DNA from: Acidobacteriota bacterium
GTDB taxonomy: Bacteria; Acidobacteriota; Terriglobia; Acidiferrales; UBA7541
Assembly: GCA_023481105.1 (NCBI GenBank)
Contig: JAMCWK010000101.1
Location: forward strand, 1-64,000
Direction of reading: 5' to 3'
DNA length: 64,000 nt
Part shown: positions 41,625 through 51,460 of the stretch, one piece after another
How the letters are laid out: each line of letters opens with the position of its first letter
Position numbering within the stretch: position 1 is the stretch's first letter
The notes under the pieces: model-generated
The model's database searches: none
What the model was told of the DNA's origin: nothing
The model's input: the letters and a program-made list of their open reading frames with translations, nothing else
Program-made: the position numbers and the translations under genes

Positions 41625-42304
41625 CCGACCGCGTGCCCCTGGAACGTAAAGTACTGAATGAAAATGACCGCATCGCGGCGGAATTGCGCGCGCGCTTTCG
41701 CGAGAACGGTATTCTCTGTCTGAATTTGATCAGTTCGCCCGGCGCTGGCAAGACGTCGCTGTTGGAGCGGACGCTTGGCACGATGGCTCCGGGCACGCGT
41801 GTCGCCGTGCTGACCGGAGACATTCAAACCGATAACGACGCCCGGCGACTGGCACGATTTGGATTCCCCGTGAAGCAGATCACCACAGGCGGCACGTGTC
41901 ATCTGGATGCAAGGATGATTGAGCGCGCGCTGGCGGACTGGAAGCTGGCCGACCTCGACCTGTTGCTGATTGAAAATGTCGGCAACCTCGTTTGCCCCTC
42001 CAGCTACGATCTGGGAGAAGCGGCAAAAATCGTGCTGCTCAGCGCAGCGGAGGGCGATGACAAGCCGCTGAAGTATCCTTCGATTTTCTTCCGTGCCGCG
42101 CTGCTCGTCTTGAACAAGATTGATCTGCTCGAACACGTGCCCTTTGACATCGCGCGAGCCCGCGAAAACGCCCGGCGCATTCAACCGAAGATCGAAATCC
42201 TGGAGGTTTCCTGTCTCACTGGCGCCGGGCTGGAAGCGTGGCACGGCTGGCTCGACCACCGCTGCCAGAGGGCGCAGATGGAGGCGGCCTTGCCCGCCGG
42301 TTAG
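41621..42304 (+). CDS. hypB: Hydrogenase nickel-insertion GTPase HypB
   Basis: Predicted 227-residue GTPase: P-loop SSPGAGKTSLLERTL, the metal-linked GTCHLDARMI, LLIENVGNLVCP and the NKID specificity motif. It has no N-terminal CCGCN motif and no His-rich stretch, so nickel storage must be handled elsewhere. The His-rich membrane protein at 22969 is a candidate. The ATG overlaps the hypA stop. Confidence 0.95.
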   Translation: MTDRVPLERKVLNENDRIAAELRARFRENGILCLNLISSPGAGKTSLLERTLGTMAPGTRVAVLTGDIQTDNDARRLARFGFPVKQITTGGTCHLDARMIERALADWKLADLDLLLIENVGNLVCPSSYDLGEAAKIVLLSAAEGDDKPLKYPSIFFRAALLVLNKIDLLEHVPFDIARARENARRIQPKIEILEVSCLTGAGLEAWHGWLDHRCQRAQMEAALPAG

Positions 42305-42307
42305 TCC

Positions 42308-44608
42308 ATGGCCATTTCCAGTGAACCTCCGCAAACGGTCCGCCGGGGAATTGAAGTTTCAGGAATCGTCCAGGGCGTGGGCTTCCGTCCGTACATCTAT
42401 CGCCTGGCCACGGAACGCAAACTGGCGGGCCGCATCAGCAATACCGCCGCGGGAGTGATTGTCGAAGTCGAGGGGCGGGTGGAAGTTGTGGACGACTTCC
42501 TCGCCCGCCTTCCCTTAGAAGCTCCGCCGCTCGCGCGGATTACGGGCATTGCTGTACGAGACCTGCCTTGCGATCACGATTCGGGGTTCCGCATCGTCGC
42601 CAGCGAGGTTGGAGCAGAACGCCGCGTGCTCATCTCGCCCGATGTGGCCATCTGCGACGACTGCCTGCGTGAGTTGATGGAGCCAACCGACCGCCGCTAC
42701 CTCTATCCTTTTATTAACTGTACGAACTGCGGTCCGCGCTTTACGATTGTGCGCGACATCCCGTATGACCGGGCGCGCACTTCGATGAACGTGTTTCCGA
42801 TGTGTGCTGCTTGCCAGGCAGAGTATGACGATCCTTTGAACCGGCGTTTTCACGCGCAGCCCAATGCCTGCTGGGAATGCGGCCCGCAAGTCGAACTGCA
42901 GGACAACGCAGGGCAGAGAATCGAGGCCGCTGACCCCATCGCGGAAGCCGCCGCCTGCCTTCACGACGGGGCTATCGTGGCCGTCAAGGGGCTGGGCGGA
43001 TTTCATTTGGCTTGCGACGCTACGAACTCCGCAGTGGTGGAACGCTTGCGCGAGCGCAAGCGCCGCGTCGAGAAACCATTCGCGGTCATGGTGCCCGACG
43101 TCGCCACCGCCGAACAGTTTTGCGAGCTGGACAGCGATTCGCGCACATTGCTCTTGCGACCCGAGCGTCCCATCGTGCTTCTTCCAAGAAAAATGCCGAA
43201 CGCGATCGCGGAGAGCGTGGCGCCAGGCAATCGCTACCTGGGCTTGTTCCTGCCGTACACGCCGCTTCACCACTTGCTCTTTGCGGCTGGCCGATTTACT
43301 GCGCTGGTGATGACCAGCGGCAACCTGAGCGAAGAGCCCATCGCCATCGACAATCAGGAGGCACTCCAACGGCTGCGTGGACTTTCCGATTACTTCCTGC
43401 TCCACAATCGCGAGATTCTGCTCCGGTCGGATGATTCCGTCGTGCGCATGGTTTCCGGACGCGCGCGCCAGTTGCGACGCTCGCGGGGTTACGTGCCCGT
43501 GCCTGTTTTCCTCCACCGGGAAGTCCCGCCGATTTTGGCCGTCGGAGGCGAGCTGAAGAATGCAATGTGTATCACCAAGGGGAATCACGCCTTTCTCAGC
43601 CAGCACATTGGCGACCTGGAGAATCTCGAAAGCTACCGCTTCTTCGAAGCAGTGGTTGCGCACATGCGGCGCATTCTAGAAATCCAGCCGCGCATCATCG
43701 CCTACGATTTGCATCCCGACTACTTCTCGACGCGCTGGGCGCTGGCGCAGACTGGTGCTGATTTGGTTGGGGTGCAGCATCATCACGCGCACATCGCCTC
43801 CTGCATGGCAGAAAATCACCTGGAAGGCCGTGTGATCGGCTTCGCACTCGATGGCACGGGATATGGCACGGACGGGCACATCTGGGGCGGTGAAGTTCTC
43901 GTCGCCGACTACTGCGATTTCGAGCGCATGGCCCACTTCAATTACGTGCCCATGCCCGGCGGCGCGGCCGCCATTCGCGAGCCGTGGCGCATGGCCGTCA
44001 GCTTTTTGACGCAACACTTTGGCCGCTCATTTCTTCATCTTGATATTCCTTTCATAAGGCAACTCGACGGCCAGCGGACAACAGCGCTGCTGCGCATGGT
44101 GGAACGCGGCGTGAATTCCCCCCTCACATCGAGTTGCGGGAGGCTGTTTGATGCCGTCGCCGCGCTCATTGGCATACGGCAGGAAGTGAACTACGAGGGG
44201 CAGGCCGCCATCGAGTTGGAAATGGCGATGCCGGACGGCGAGGACAACTCCAGCTATCCCCTAGCGCTCGTTTCAGAAGGCGACGGCTCGGCCATTGATT
44301 CGAAATTGTTGTTTGAAGCCATCATCGGCGACTTGCGCGACGGCGTTGCCGTAGGAGTGATCAGCCGGAAATTTCACAACGGTCTGGTAGAAGTCTTCAC
44401 CCAGCTTGCGATGCAGTTGCGCGAGCGCAGCGCTTTGAACCGCGTGTGCCTGAGCGGGGGAACATTCCAGAACGTGTATCTACTCAAGCGCCTGCAATCG
44501 CGCTTGGCTGCGAATGGACTTGAAGTCTTCACCCACTCCGAAGTACCTGCCGGCGATGGCGGCTTGAGTCTCGGCCAGGCGCTCGTCGCAGCCCATCGGT
44601 TGCCTTAG
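42308..44608 (+). CDS. hypF: Carbamoyltransferase HypF
   Basis: Predicted 766-residue enzyme that transfers the carbamoyl group to HypE. Order: acylphosphatase domain (about 15-100, SGIVQGVGFRPYIYRLA), two Zn-finger segments (CDDCLREL...CTNCGPRFT; CAACQAEY...CWECG), a YrdC-like domain (AVKGLGGFHLACDA), and a Kae1-like domain (GVQHHHAHIASCMAENHL, CLSGGTFQN). It ends the maturation run 80 bases before the right-hand att arm of the island. Confidence 0.96.
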   Translation: MAISSEPPQTVRRGIEVSGIVQGVGFRPYIYRLATERKLAGRISNTAAGVIVEVEGRVEVVDDFLARLPLEAPPLARITGIAVRDLPCDHDSGFRIVASEVGAERRVLISPDVAICDDCLRELMEPTDRRYLYPFINCTNCGPRFTIVRDIPYDRARTSMNVFPMCAACQAEYDDPLNRRFHAQPNACWECGPQVELQDNAGQRIEAADPIAEAAACLHDGAIVAVKGLGGFHLACDATNSAVVERLRERKRRVEKPFAVMVPDVATAEQFCELDSDSRTLLLRPERPIVLLPRKMPNAIAESVAPGNRYLGLFLPYTPLHHLLFAAGRFTALVMTSGNLSEEPIAIDNQEALQRLRGLSDYFLLHNREILLRSDDSVVRMVSGRARQLRRSRGYVPVPVFLHREVPPILAVGGELKNAMCITKGNHAFLSQHIGDLENLESYRFFEAVVAHMRRILEIQPRIIAYDLHPDYFSTRWALAQTGADLVGVQHHHAHIASCMAENHLEGRVIGFALDGTGYGTDGHIWGGEVLVADYCDFERMAHFNYVPMPGGAAAIREPWRMAVSFLTQHFGRSFLHLDIPFIRQLDGQRTTALLRMVERGVNSPLTSSCGRLFDAVAALIGIRQEVNYEGQAAIELEMAMPDGEDNSSYPLALVSEGDGSAIDSKLLFEAIIGDLRDGVAVGVISRKFHNGLVEVFTQLAMQLRERSALNRVCLSGGTFQNVYLLKRLQSRLAANGLEVFTHSEVPAGDGGLSLGQALVAAHRLP

Positions 44609-44687
44609 TTGCTGTGGGTTCTGGTTTCCATCCGAACGGGACCGCTGTATTCGAAATGCTGCTCGCGGCGAGCTAAGCTGAAAAGTG

Positions 44688-44872
44688 CTGTAGGCAAAAT
44701 TGTAGCTGTCGCTGCACCCTGAAACAGCACGAAACAACACAAGACAACAAGTACCAGGCAAACGAAACATCACCAAACACTTCCACACACCACCTGACAA
44801 CACGCCACAACAAGCGCTAGAATCTGTTTTGCAAGCAGGGGGTCGCCGGTTCGATCCCGGTCACGTCCACCA
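44688..44872. repeat. Att copy 3: conserved arm plus tRNA-Ala 3' fragment (right end of island III)
   Basis: The arm starts CTGTAGGCAAAATTGTAGC as in copy 1, with the same AAACAACAC-type decamers. The tRNA fragment (44824-44872) matches the last 49 bases of the tRNA with one C-to-T change at 44827, in the anticodon stem. The ~80 bases between the hypF stop and this arm hold a weak GCTCG...CGAGC hairpin. Confidence 0.9.
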
Positions 44873-44940
44873 ATTATTTTCAACGAGATACGTCTTCGAA
44901 TTCTCCCGGCAAGCCAACCGCCTGGTTTTGCCCCAGGTGG
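44873..44940. repeat. Left arm of island IV
   Basis: A ~68-base stretch aligning with 8642-8713 and 15907-15980 (shared ATACGTCTTCGAATTCTCC, GGCAAGCCAACCGCCTGG, CCCAGGTGG). Confidence 0.85.
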
Positions 44941-45473
44941 TCGGGCTGGGCAGTGACCCAGGGAGGCTGTGCCCATCAATTTGCGAGCTACGCACAAGAC
45001 TAACGAGCTGCAACGCAGAACAGGCTCCAAGGGGTCGCTAGCGTAGGTCCGAAATCGGTATAGCGTCTGTAGCCGGGCGAGAATCCGCTCCTACTGCAGG
45101 GGGGGAGCCAGCCCGTGGTTCAGCAGCCTGTCTTATTAGATTTAGGACATAACCGAAGAGGAAATGGACTTGACAGGGGGCTTCTTCCAAGGGGAACATG
45201 AAGATTCCAGCTCGAAGAAAAGTGCGGAACTTATCGGGCTCCATCCTTCCAAGAACGAGAAATTCAGGTCGGGCGCGAGGTGCCGTGCCGGTTATTACTG
45301 CTTCCTTTTCCCACTTCTCAGGCCAAGAGTGTGCGCACCCCGTCGTTCGTGAAGGACGAGAAGTCGATTGCTGACGGATGACCTAAGCATTGAGACGAAG
45401 CCATGGGTTCCGTTTGAACCCAATCTCGGGTCGGTTGCTCGGTCGCAATACGCTGGACCAGGGGCGAAAGGAC
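44941..45473. other. Island IV leader without a convincing gene
   Basis: About 530 bases up to the first cheW gene. Short open frames have no recognisable content. A TTGACA hexamer at 45170-45175 lacks a matching -10 at normal spacing. The last bases (GAAAGGAC) form the ribosome site of cheW. Confidence 0.45.
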
Positions 45474-45956
45474 ATGCAGGAGTTACAGCAGTCAATGGAA
45501 AGCGAAATCCATCGCCTCGTTGTGTTCCTGCTCGACGCACAGCGTTATGCGCTGCGCCTCTCGGCGGTGGAGAGGATTGTTCGCGCGGTTGAAGTGACGC
45601 CACTTCCAAAAGCCCCGGAGATTGTTCTCGGGGTGGTCAACTATCACGGAAGAGTTCTTCCGGTCGTGGACGTTCGCAGACGCTTTCGCCTACCCCCTCG
45701 AGAATTGCGCCTGAGTGATCACCTCGTTCTTGCCCACACGCCAAGGCGTACGGTTGGCCTTCTCGCCAACACTGTCACAGACGTGGTAGAGCTCATGGAC
45801 CGAGAAATCATCGCTGCGGAAAAAATTCTGCCTGCCCTCGAACATATTGAAGGCGTTGCGCGGCTTCCGGACGGCATGATCTTCATTCACGATCTCGATA
45901 CGTTTCTTTCCCTGGACGAGGAGAAAACGCTCGACGCTGCACTAGAGAAGACTTGA
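45474..45956 (+). CDS. cheW: CheW-like coupling protein (first)
   Basis: Predicted 160-residue coupling protein that joins receptors to CheA. CheW fold motifs: HRLVVFLLDAQRYALRLSAVERIVRAVEVTPLPKAP (split strands), GVVNYHGRVLPVVDVRRRF and VGLLANTVTDVVEL. The ATG at 45474 has GAAAGG upstream; longer readings from 45390 are unsupported. Equivalent to WspB in Wsp-type operons. Confidence 0.9.
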   Translation: MQELQQSMESEIHRLVVFLLDAQRYALRLSAVERIVRAVEVTPLPKAPEIVLGVVNYHGRVLPVVDVRRRFRLPPRELRLSDHLVLAHTPRRTVGLLANTVTDVVELMDREIIAAEKILPALEHIEGVARLPDGMIFIHDLDTFLSLDEEKTLDAALEKT

Positions 45957-45966
45957 GAAAAGGAAA

Positions 45967-47478
45967 ATGGCCCGCAGCAACTCAGACGCGCTTTTCTTGC
46001 GATTCAGCGAACTCCTCGCTGAGCAAACGGGCTTGCACTTTCAGAGCGAGAGATGGCCTGAGTTGGGGCGCGCAGTCGGCTTTGCCGCCCGGGAGTTTGG
46101 TTTTGGAGAAATAGAATCCTGCCTCCAGTGGCTCGTTTCCGCTCCGCTGGAAAAAAGACAGATTGAAATTTTGGCAAGTTATCTCACGGTGGGAGAGACC
46201 TATTTCTTTCGCGAGCAGAAGACGTTCGACGTACTCGAAGAACAGGTTCTGCCGGAATTGATCCGTTCCCGCCGGGAGAGGGACCGGCGCTTGAGGGTAT
46301 GGAGCGCCGGCTGCTGCACCGGGGAGGAGCCTTATTCTGTGGCGATCCTTCTCCACCGGATGATCCCAGACTTGCGGGATTGGAACATCAACATCCTGGC
46401 CACTGACATCAACCCGCGTTTCCTTCAAAAGGCCACAGAGGGCATATACAGCGAATGGTCTTTCCGTGGAACTTCGCCAGGGCTCAAAGAGAGATACTTC
46501 AAAAACGTCCGGAATGGCCGTTTCGAGATTCTCCCGCACTTAAAGAATCTGGTTTCCTTCTCCTATCTGAATCTGGCCGAGGATGCTTACCCTTCGCTTC
46601 TCAACCAGACGAACGCGATGGACATTATCTTTTGCCGCAATGTCCTGATGTATTTCCATCCGGACTGTGCCAGGCGAGCTGTCGGAAATCTCCATCGTTC
46701 TCTTGCGGATGGTGGGTGGCTGATTGTGAGTCCGAGTGAGGTTTCGCACATTCTGTTCTCGGACTTTTCCACAGTCTCTTTTCCGGGGACAACTCTGTAC
46801 CGCAAGAACGGGGAGGAATCGGGAAGTGCTGAAGTTTTCCCGGCGACTCTGACGGAAGAGCCGATGGGCGTTCTTGAGCCACTGGGCCCTTGCAATGTTG
46901 AGTCGGGGTGGGAGAACGAACCGGTTCCCTCACTCCCGAGCGCGGCCACGGAAGGGCCGTGGATTCCAGAGCCACAACCGGATCCCTACCAGGAGGGACT
47001 GGCGCTGTACGAGCGCGGGCTCTATGAGAAGGCAGCCGCGAAAATCGAGGTTGTTTTGTCCGGCGATTCCAAGGATGCAATAGCAATGACGCTTTTGGCG
47101 CGTGCCTATGCCAACCAGGGCAAACTTGGGGAGGCGCTCGAGTGGTGTGAGAAAGGCATCGCGGCCGATAAGCTGAATCCGGCCTCCCACTACCTCCGCG
47201 CGACGATCTTGCAGGAATGCGGCCAGGCAGAAGGCGCGGTGCTCTCGCTCAAGCGCGCTCTCTATCTCGATCCAACTTTCGTCCTGGCTCATTTTGCACT
47301 CGGCAATCTGGCGCAGCGGCTGGGAAAACGCGGAGAGGCAAAACAGCACTTTGAGAACGCACTCGTCCTGTTAAGCAGGGCACAGCCGGAGGAGATCCTG
47401 CCCGAATCCGAGGGGATCACCGCCAACCGGCTCACAGAGGTAATTCGGTTCTCGATTTCCCAAAGGACGCCCGAATGA
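45967..47478 (+). CDS. CheR methyltransferase with TPR domain (WspC-like)
   Basis: Predicted 503-residue SAM-dependent receptor methyltransferase. Residues 1-~280 are CheR: LASYLTVGETYFFREQKTF, VWSAGCCTGEEPYSVAILL (SAM site), ILATDINPRFL, IIFCRNVLMYF. A Pro/Glu-rich linker follows (~290-345), then about four TPR units (~345-490; YEKAAAKIEVVLSG, GEALEWCEKGIAADKLNP). CheR-TPR fusions are typical of Wsp and other non-flagellar chemosensory systems. The last codons overlap the next cheW. Confidence 0.93.
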   Translation: MARSNSDALFLRFSELLAEQTGLHFQSERWPELGRAVGFAAREFGFGEIESCLQWLVSAPLEKRQIEILASYLTVGETYFFREQKTFDVLEEQVLPELIRSRRERDRRLRVWSAGCCTGEEPYSVAILLHRMIPDLRDWNINILATDINPRFLQKATEGIYSEWSFRGTSPGLKERYFKNVRNGRFEILPHLKNLVSFSYLNLAEDAYPSLLNQTNAMDIIFCRNVLMYFHPDCARRAVGNLHRSLADGGWLIVSPSEVSHILFSDFSTVSFPGTTLYRKNGEESGSAEVFPATLTEEPMGVLEPLGPCNVESGWENEPVPSLPSAATEGPWIPEPQPDPYQEGLALYERGLYEKAAAKIEVVLSGDSKDAIAMTLLARAYANQGKLGEALEWCEKGIAADKLNPASHYLRATILQECGQAEGAVLSLKRALYLDPTFVLAHFALGNLAQRLGKRGEAKQHFENALVLLSRAQPEEILPESEGITANRLTEVIRFSISQRTPE

Positions 47479-48113
47479 AAGAGAAGAAGACACTCCCAGG
47501 TCAAAAGCCATCCGCCGGCGTTGACTGGACCGCCGTTCGAGAGCGCATCGGCGCCGCGATGGCGAATCTCGAGCGGGCCTCGACAGACTCACCCGAAGAA
47601 CAGAGAAATGCCTTGCGGACCAGGGCCAAAACACTTGCACAACCATTGGAGGAGAAGCAGTGGCGCGAAGAAGGCGTTGAGGTCGTGGAATTCCTCCTGG
47701 CGTATGAGCGGTATGGAATCGAGACTTCGTATGTCCGGGAAGTCTACCCGCTTAAGGAACTCACTGCGCTGCCCGGCCTGCCGCCGTTTGTCCTGGGGAT
47801 CATCAACCTCCGTGGGCAAATTCTCTCCGTGCTGGACATCAAGAAATTCTTCGATCTGCCTGAAAAAGGTCTAACGGACCTCAATAAGGTCCTCGTGGTG
47901 CGCACCGGTCAGATGGAATTGGGCATTCTGGCGGATGCCATCCTGGGCGTGCGGGTGATCTCGCCCCAGGATCTTCAGCCGTCGCTTCCCACGTTAACGG
48001 GAATCCGCGCCGACTACCTGAAAGGGGTGACCAAGGAACGATTGACGGTTCTCGACGCGCTGAAGATCCTTACGGACAAGAAAATTGTCGTGCAGGAACA
48101 GACGGAGTCCTAG
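47475..48113 (+). CDS. cheW: CheW-like coupling protein (second)
   Basis: Predicted 212-residue CheW with a ~70-residue N-terminal extension before the CheW domain (VVEFLLAYERYGIETSYVREVYPLKELTALPGLP; GIINLRGQILSVLDIKKFF). It corresponds to WspD. It overlaps the CheR-TPR stop by 4 bases. Two coupling proteins flanking CheR-TPR is the Wsp order. Confidence 0.92.
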   Translation: MKEKKTLPGQKPSAGVDWTAVRERIGAAMANLERASTDSPEEQRNALRTRAKTLAQPLEEKQWREEGVEVVEFLLAYERYGIETSYVREVYPLKELTALPGLPPFVLGIINLRGQILSVLDIKKFFDLPEKGLTDLNKVLVVRTGQMELGILADAILGVRVISPQDLQPSLPTLTGIRADYLKGVTKERLTVLDALKILTDKKIVVQEQTES

Positions 48114-48143
48114 TCAAAAGCAGCAAGGGGGGAGGAACGAACG

Positions 48144-49796
48144 ATGGCGTGGTTTCTGAACCTTCCGACACGCGGGAAACTCTTTTTCGCATTCGGTTTA
48201 ACGATCGCCTTCCTCCTGGCCGTTGTGGTGACGGCCTACAGAGGCGTCACGGGAATCCAGGAAGCCCAAGAACGAATGTATGACGATGATTTTGCCAGTG
48301 CCGTAGATTGGTTGACTTTCCGCGCCAACCAAGAGGAGATGCGGGCAAGTCTCCTGGCAATGCTTTCGGCTACCCAGCGATCTGAACAGGAAACATACCA
48401 GCAAGAGGTCAGGGACCGGAGTCGAGCGAATGACGAGTTACTGAAGAAGCTTCTGGAACTCGCCCGCAGTGATCCCGGGTCGCTTCGCCGGATCGAAGAG
48501 CTGAATGCCATCCGGAATGCCTTCAAGCAGACGCGTGAGACTCAGATCATCCCGCTGATTTATGCGGGGAAGAGTGAAGCGGCAAGTAAACTAGCGATTG
48601 GCATCCAGGCGGACCGCTTCGCGAAGATGCGATCTATTGCTCAGGAATTGAGAGATGAAGCGGAAGAAAGAGCGCGGGTGACCGTGGTCCAAGCCGAGGA
48701 GACGGCCAAGAAATCCGTACGGTTCTTCGGGGCCGTGGGTTCCCTCGCGCTCGTCGTGGCCGTCGCGATGGCCCTGTTCTTGAACCAAATCATCGCTGTG
48801 CCGCTCAACGGGATCTCCACGGTTGCGGGTCGGGTTGCTGCGGGCGACCTGACCGTGAACGTGCCCTCCGACAATCGAGCGGACGAAGTCGGCCTGCTGG
48901 CGCAGACGTTCCAGCGGATGGTGGAGAACCTTCGCGAGTTGAATCGGCAGATTCGCGATGGCGTAAACGTACTCGCCTCTTCGGCCAGCGAAATCCTGGC
49001 CTCGACGACCCAGGTCGCCTCTGGCGCCGCCGAGACAGCCACCGCGGTGAGCGAGACCACGACCACCGTAGAAGAGGTGAAACAAGCCTCCCAGGTCGCC
49101 AGTCAGAAAGCCAAATATGTCTCCGAGAGCGCCCAGAAGTCAGCGCAGGTCTCCCAGGCCGGCAAGAAGGCGGTGGAGGAAACCGTCGAGGGGATAAGCC
49201 GGATCCGCGAGCAGATGAACTCCATCGCCGAAAGCATCGGGAGACTGAGTGAGCAGAATCAAGCCATCGGGGAGATCATCGCCACCGTAAACGATCTGGC
49301 CGAACAGTCGAACCTGCTGGCAGTCAACGCGGCCATCGAGGCAGCCAAAGCGGGCGAACAAGGCAAAGGGTTTGCCGTGGTGGCCCAAGAGATTAAAAGC
49401 CTGGCAGAACAATCCAAGCAGGCCACCTCGCAGGTGCGCACGATTTTGGGCGACATCCAGAAGGCCACCAGCGCCACGGTGATGGCTGCCGAACAGGGGA
49501 GCAAAGCAGTGGAGGCAGGCGTGAAGCAGTCCACCGAAGCGGGGGATTCGATCCGAGCGCTGGCGGAGAGCATTGCCGAGGCCGCGCAGGCAGGGACTCA
49601 AATTGCGGCTTCCAGCCAGCAGCAGTCGGTCGGGATGGACCAGGTGGCGCTGGCGATGGGGAACATCAAGCAGGCGAGCACGCAAAACGTGGCCAGTTCG
49701 AAACAGGCGGAGACCGCGGCGCAGAACCTGCACGAGTTGGGGCTCAGGCTCAAGAAGATCGTGGAGCAATTCAAAGTACCGCAGGTGGAAGCCTAG
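48144..49796 (+). CDS. Methyl-accepting chemotaxis protein with 4-helix-bundle sensor and HAMP
   Basis: Predicted 550-residue transmembrane receptor: TM1 (~12-32), periplasmic helical sensor (~35-185, 4HB type), TM2 (~192-215), HAMP (~216-266, [19 protein letters not shown]), and a long coiled-coil signalling domain with the conserved tip [20 protein letters not shown]. No C-terminal CheR-binding pentapeptide is present. Its cytoplasmic part is very similar to the next gene's. Confidence 0.93.
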   Translation: MAWFLNLPTRGKLFFAFGLTIAFLLAVVVTAYRGVTGIQEAQERMYDDDFASAVDWLTFRANQEEMRASLLAMLSATQRSEQETYQQEVRDRSRANDELLKKLLELARSDPGSLRRIEELNAIRNAFKQTRETQIIPLIYAGKSEAASKLAIGIQADRFAKMRSIAQELRDEAEERARVTVVQAEETAKKSVRFFGAVGSLALVVAVAMALFLNQIIAVPLNGISTVAGRVAAGDLTVNVPSDNRADEVGLLAQTFQRMVENLRELNRQIRDGVNVLASSASEILASTTQVASGAAETATAVSETTTTVEEVKQASQVASQKAKYVSESAQKSAQVSQAGKKAVEETVEGISRIREQMNSIAESIGRLSEQNQAIGEIIATVNDLAEQSNLLAVNAAIEAAKAGEQGKGFAVVAQEIKSLAEQSKQATSQVRTILGDIQKATSATVMAAEQGSKAVEAGVKQSTEAGDSIRALAESIAEAAQAGTQIAASSQQQSVGMDQVALAMGNIKQASTQNVASSKQAETAAQNLHELGLRLKKIVEQFKVPQVEA

Positions 49797-49854
49797 GGCA
49801 TAAAGAGCCGGCGTGCTGCGTTCGTCGCCCATTTTAGGGCAAAGGAGGAGTTCC

Positions 49855-51327
49855 ATGACCGTCGGAAAGAGAATCTCTTGGGGTTACGGAGGGGTGATGT
49901 TGCTGCTGGCGACCGTGATGGTCATCGGGATCAACAACCTCCGGGACGTCGTGAAAGCGTATGACCGATTTCTCGATGTGAACTCTGCGCTTGTGCTGGG
50001 CGCCACGCAACTCGAACTCGAGGCGCGGGACCAAACGGCGCAGTATCGCGGGATGCTGCTTAACCCATCAGAGCAAAGGCGTTTTTTGGATGATCTGCGA
50101 GAAAGTCACCGGCAGTTCGACGCGCTGGTGGAACGAATGCGAAACCTTGAACGGTCGGAAGCCACCCGCAGCATCCTCGAGCAAATCGTGCTGATCCAGG
50201 CAAAACATGAAGCAGGGCAGGAGAGGGTCATTGCACTTGCGCAGCAGGGGAAGCGCACCGAAGCTCTGGAGTCAAGCAACAAGGAAGTGCTCCCCCTGGC
50301 AATCCAGTTGCGGGAAAGATGTGAACAATATATTGAGCGACAGCGGGCCTTCCTTGCGGAGGGGCGCGCCGGGGTTTCCACAGCGGTGAGTCGCGCTTCG
50401 ATCTTGATGGTTTCGGTTTCTCTTTTTGCGCTCGTTGTGGGCCTGACCCTCGCGTTTCTAGTCACGAGGGCCATTACGCGGAAGTTACGTGAAGGGGTCG
50501 CCCAAATCTCTTCCGCTACTGCTGAAATTTTGGCCACGACCACCCAGGTCGCCTCCGGCGCCGCCGAAACAGCCACGTCCGTCAACGAAACGACAGCCAC
50601 GGTAGAGGAAGCAAAACAGACGGCGCACGCGTCGGCCCAAAAGGCGAAGTACGTTCTCGACAGTGCGCAAAAGTCGGCGCAAGTGTCGCAGAAAGGGAAA
50701 GCATCGGTCACACAAACCGTGGAGGGAATGAATCGGATCAGGGAGCAAATGGAAGACGTTGCGGAAAGCATTGCGAGGCTGAGCGAACAGAGCCAAGCGA
50801 TCGGGGAAATCATCGGAACCGTCAATGATCTTGCGGATCAATCAAATCTCCTGGCGGTGAATGCTGCCATTGAAGCGGCCAAGGCGGGGGAACACGGAAA
50901 AGGCTTTGCCGTTGTGGCTCAGGAAGTAAAGAGCTTGGCGGAACAGTCAAAACAGGCAACGACCCAGGTACGCGGCATCTTGAGCGACGTGCAGAAGGCA
51001 ACCAACGCGGCGGTGCTGGCGACGGAACAAGGCACGAAAGCGGTCGAGTCCGGCGTGAAGTTATCGGCTGACTCGAGCGAGTCCATCCAGATTCTGGCAG
51101 AAAGCATCGGCGAGTTCTCCCAAGTCGCGACACAGATCGTAGCGTCCGTCCAGCAACAGTTGGCGGGCATGGACCAGATTGCTCTGGCCATGGGAAACAT
51201 CAAGCAGGCAACCGAGCAGAACCTTGGCGGGACGAAGCAGGCAGAGCAGGCGGCTCAGGGCCTCAATTCTCTCGCTGAGCTTCTGCAGTCCATGATCCAA
51301 AGCGACCAGACAAGAGTCCAGAGCTGA
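49855..51327 (+). CDS. Methyl-accepting chemotaxis protein lacking HAMP
   Basis: Predicted 490-residue receptor: TM1 (~10-28), periplasmic helical sensor (~30-175), TM2 (~180-203), then directly the signalling coiled coil ([19 protein letters not shown]...; tip [20 protein letters not shown]). Aligning with the previous receptor shows that the ~55-60 residues of HAMP are missing, while the rest of the signalling domain keeps register. The ATG at 49855 has AGGAGG upstream. Likely a duplicate with altered signal transmission. Confidence 0.9.
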   Translation: MTVGKRISWGYGGVMLLLATVMVIGINNLRDVVKAYDRFLDVNSALVLGATQLELEARDQTAQYRGMLLNPSEQRRFLDDLRESHRQFDALVERMRNLERSEATRSILEQIVLIQAKHEAGQERVIALAQQGKRTEALESSNKEVLPLAIQLRERCEQYIERQRAFLAEGRAGVSTAVSRASILMVSVSLFALVVGLTLAFLVTRAITRKLREGVAQISSATAEILATTTQVASGAAETATSVNETTATVEEAKQTAHASAQKAKYVLDSAQKSAQVSQKGKASVTQTVEGMNRIREQMEDVAESIARLSEQSQAIGEIIGTVNDLADQSNLLAVNAAIEAAKAGEHGKGFAVVAQEVKSLAEQSKQATTQVRGILSDVQKATNAAVLATEQGTKAVESGVKLSADSSESIQILAESIGEFSQVATQIVASVQQQLAGMDQIALAMGNIKQATEQNLGGTKQAEQAAQGLNSLAELLQSMIQSDQTRVQS

Positions 51328-51460
51328 CAGCCCAAGCGGAGCAGAAGGCAATGTGATCGAAGGCGGTGAATCCCGGGCGTGGCAAGTCGAGACGCGGCCC
51401 CTTGTTTTGGGTTCGGGGAGCCTCGCTTCCGGCTGTTGAACGGTGGAAGGAGCAGCCAAC

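Larger units (their letters stand above)
22734..44872. mobile_element. Island III: insert with HdrA/NuoEFG-[NiFe] hydrogenase and maturation genes
   Basis: A 22.1-kb segment between att copies 2 and 3. It carries everything needed for a cytoplasmic [NiFe] hydrogenase: nickel transporter, subunits, endoprotease and HypABCDEF, plus electron-transfer partners and regulators. All genes are on the plus strand except the transporter. Its left end differs from the other islands and keeps only a CTGG...CCAG hairpin, so it may have used a different arm or lost it. The right end has the common arm. No recombinase is present. Confidence 0.78.

Noticed and set aside
45170-45175. TTGACA as the promoter of the chemosensory operon
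   Set aside because: There is no -10 hexamer within 15-19 bases downstream, so the match is probably chance.
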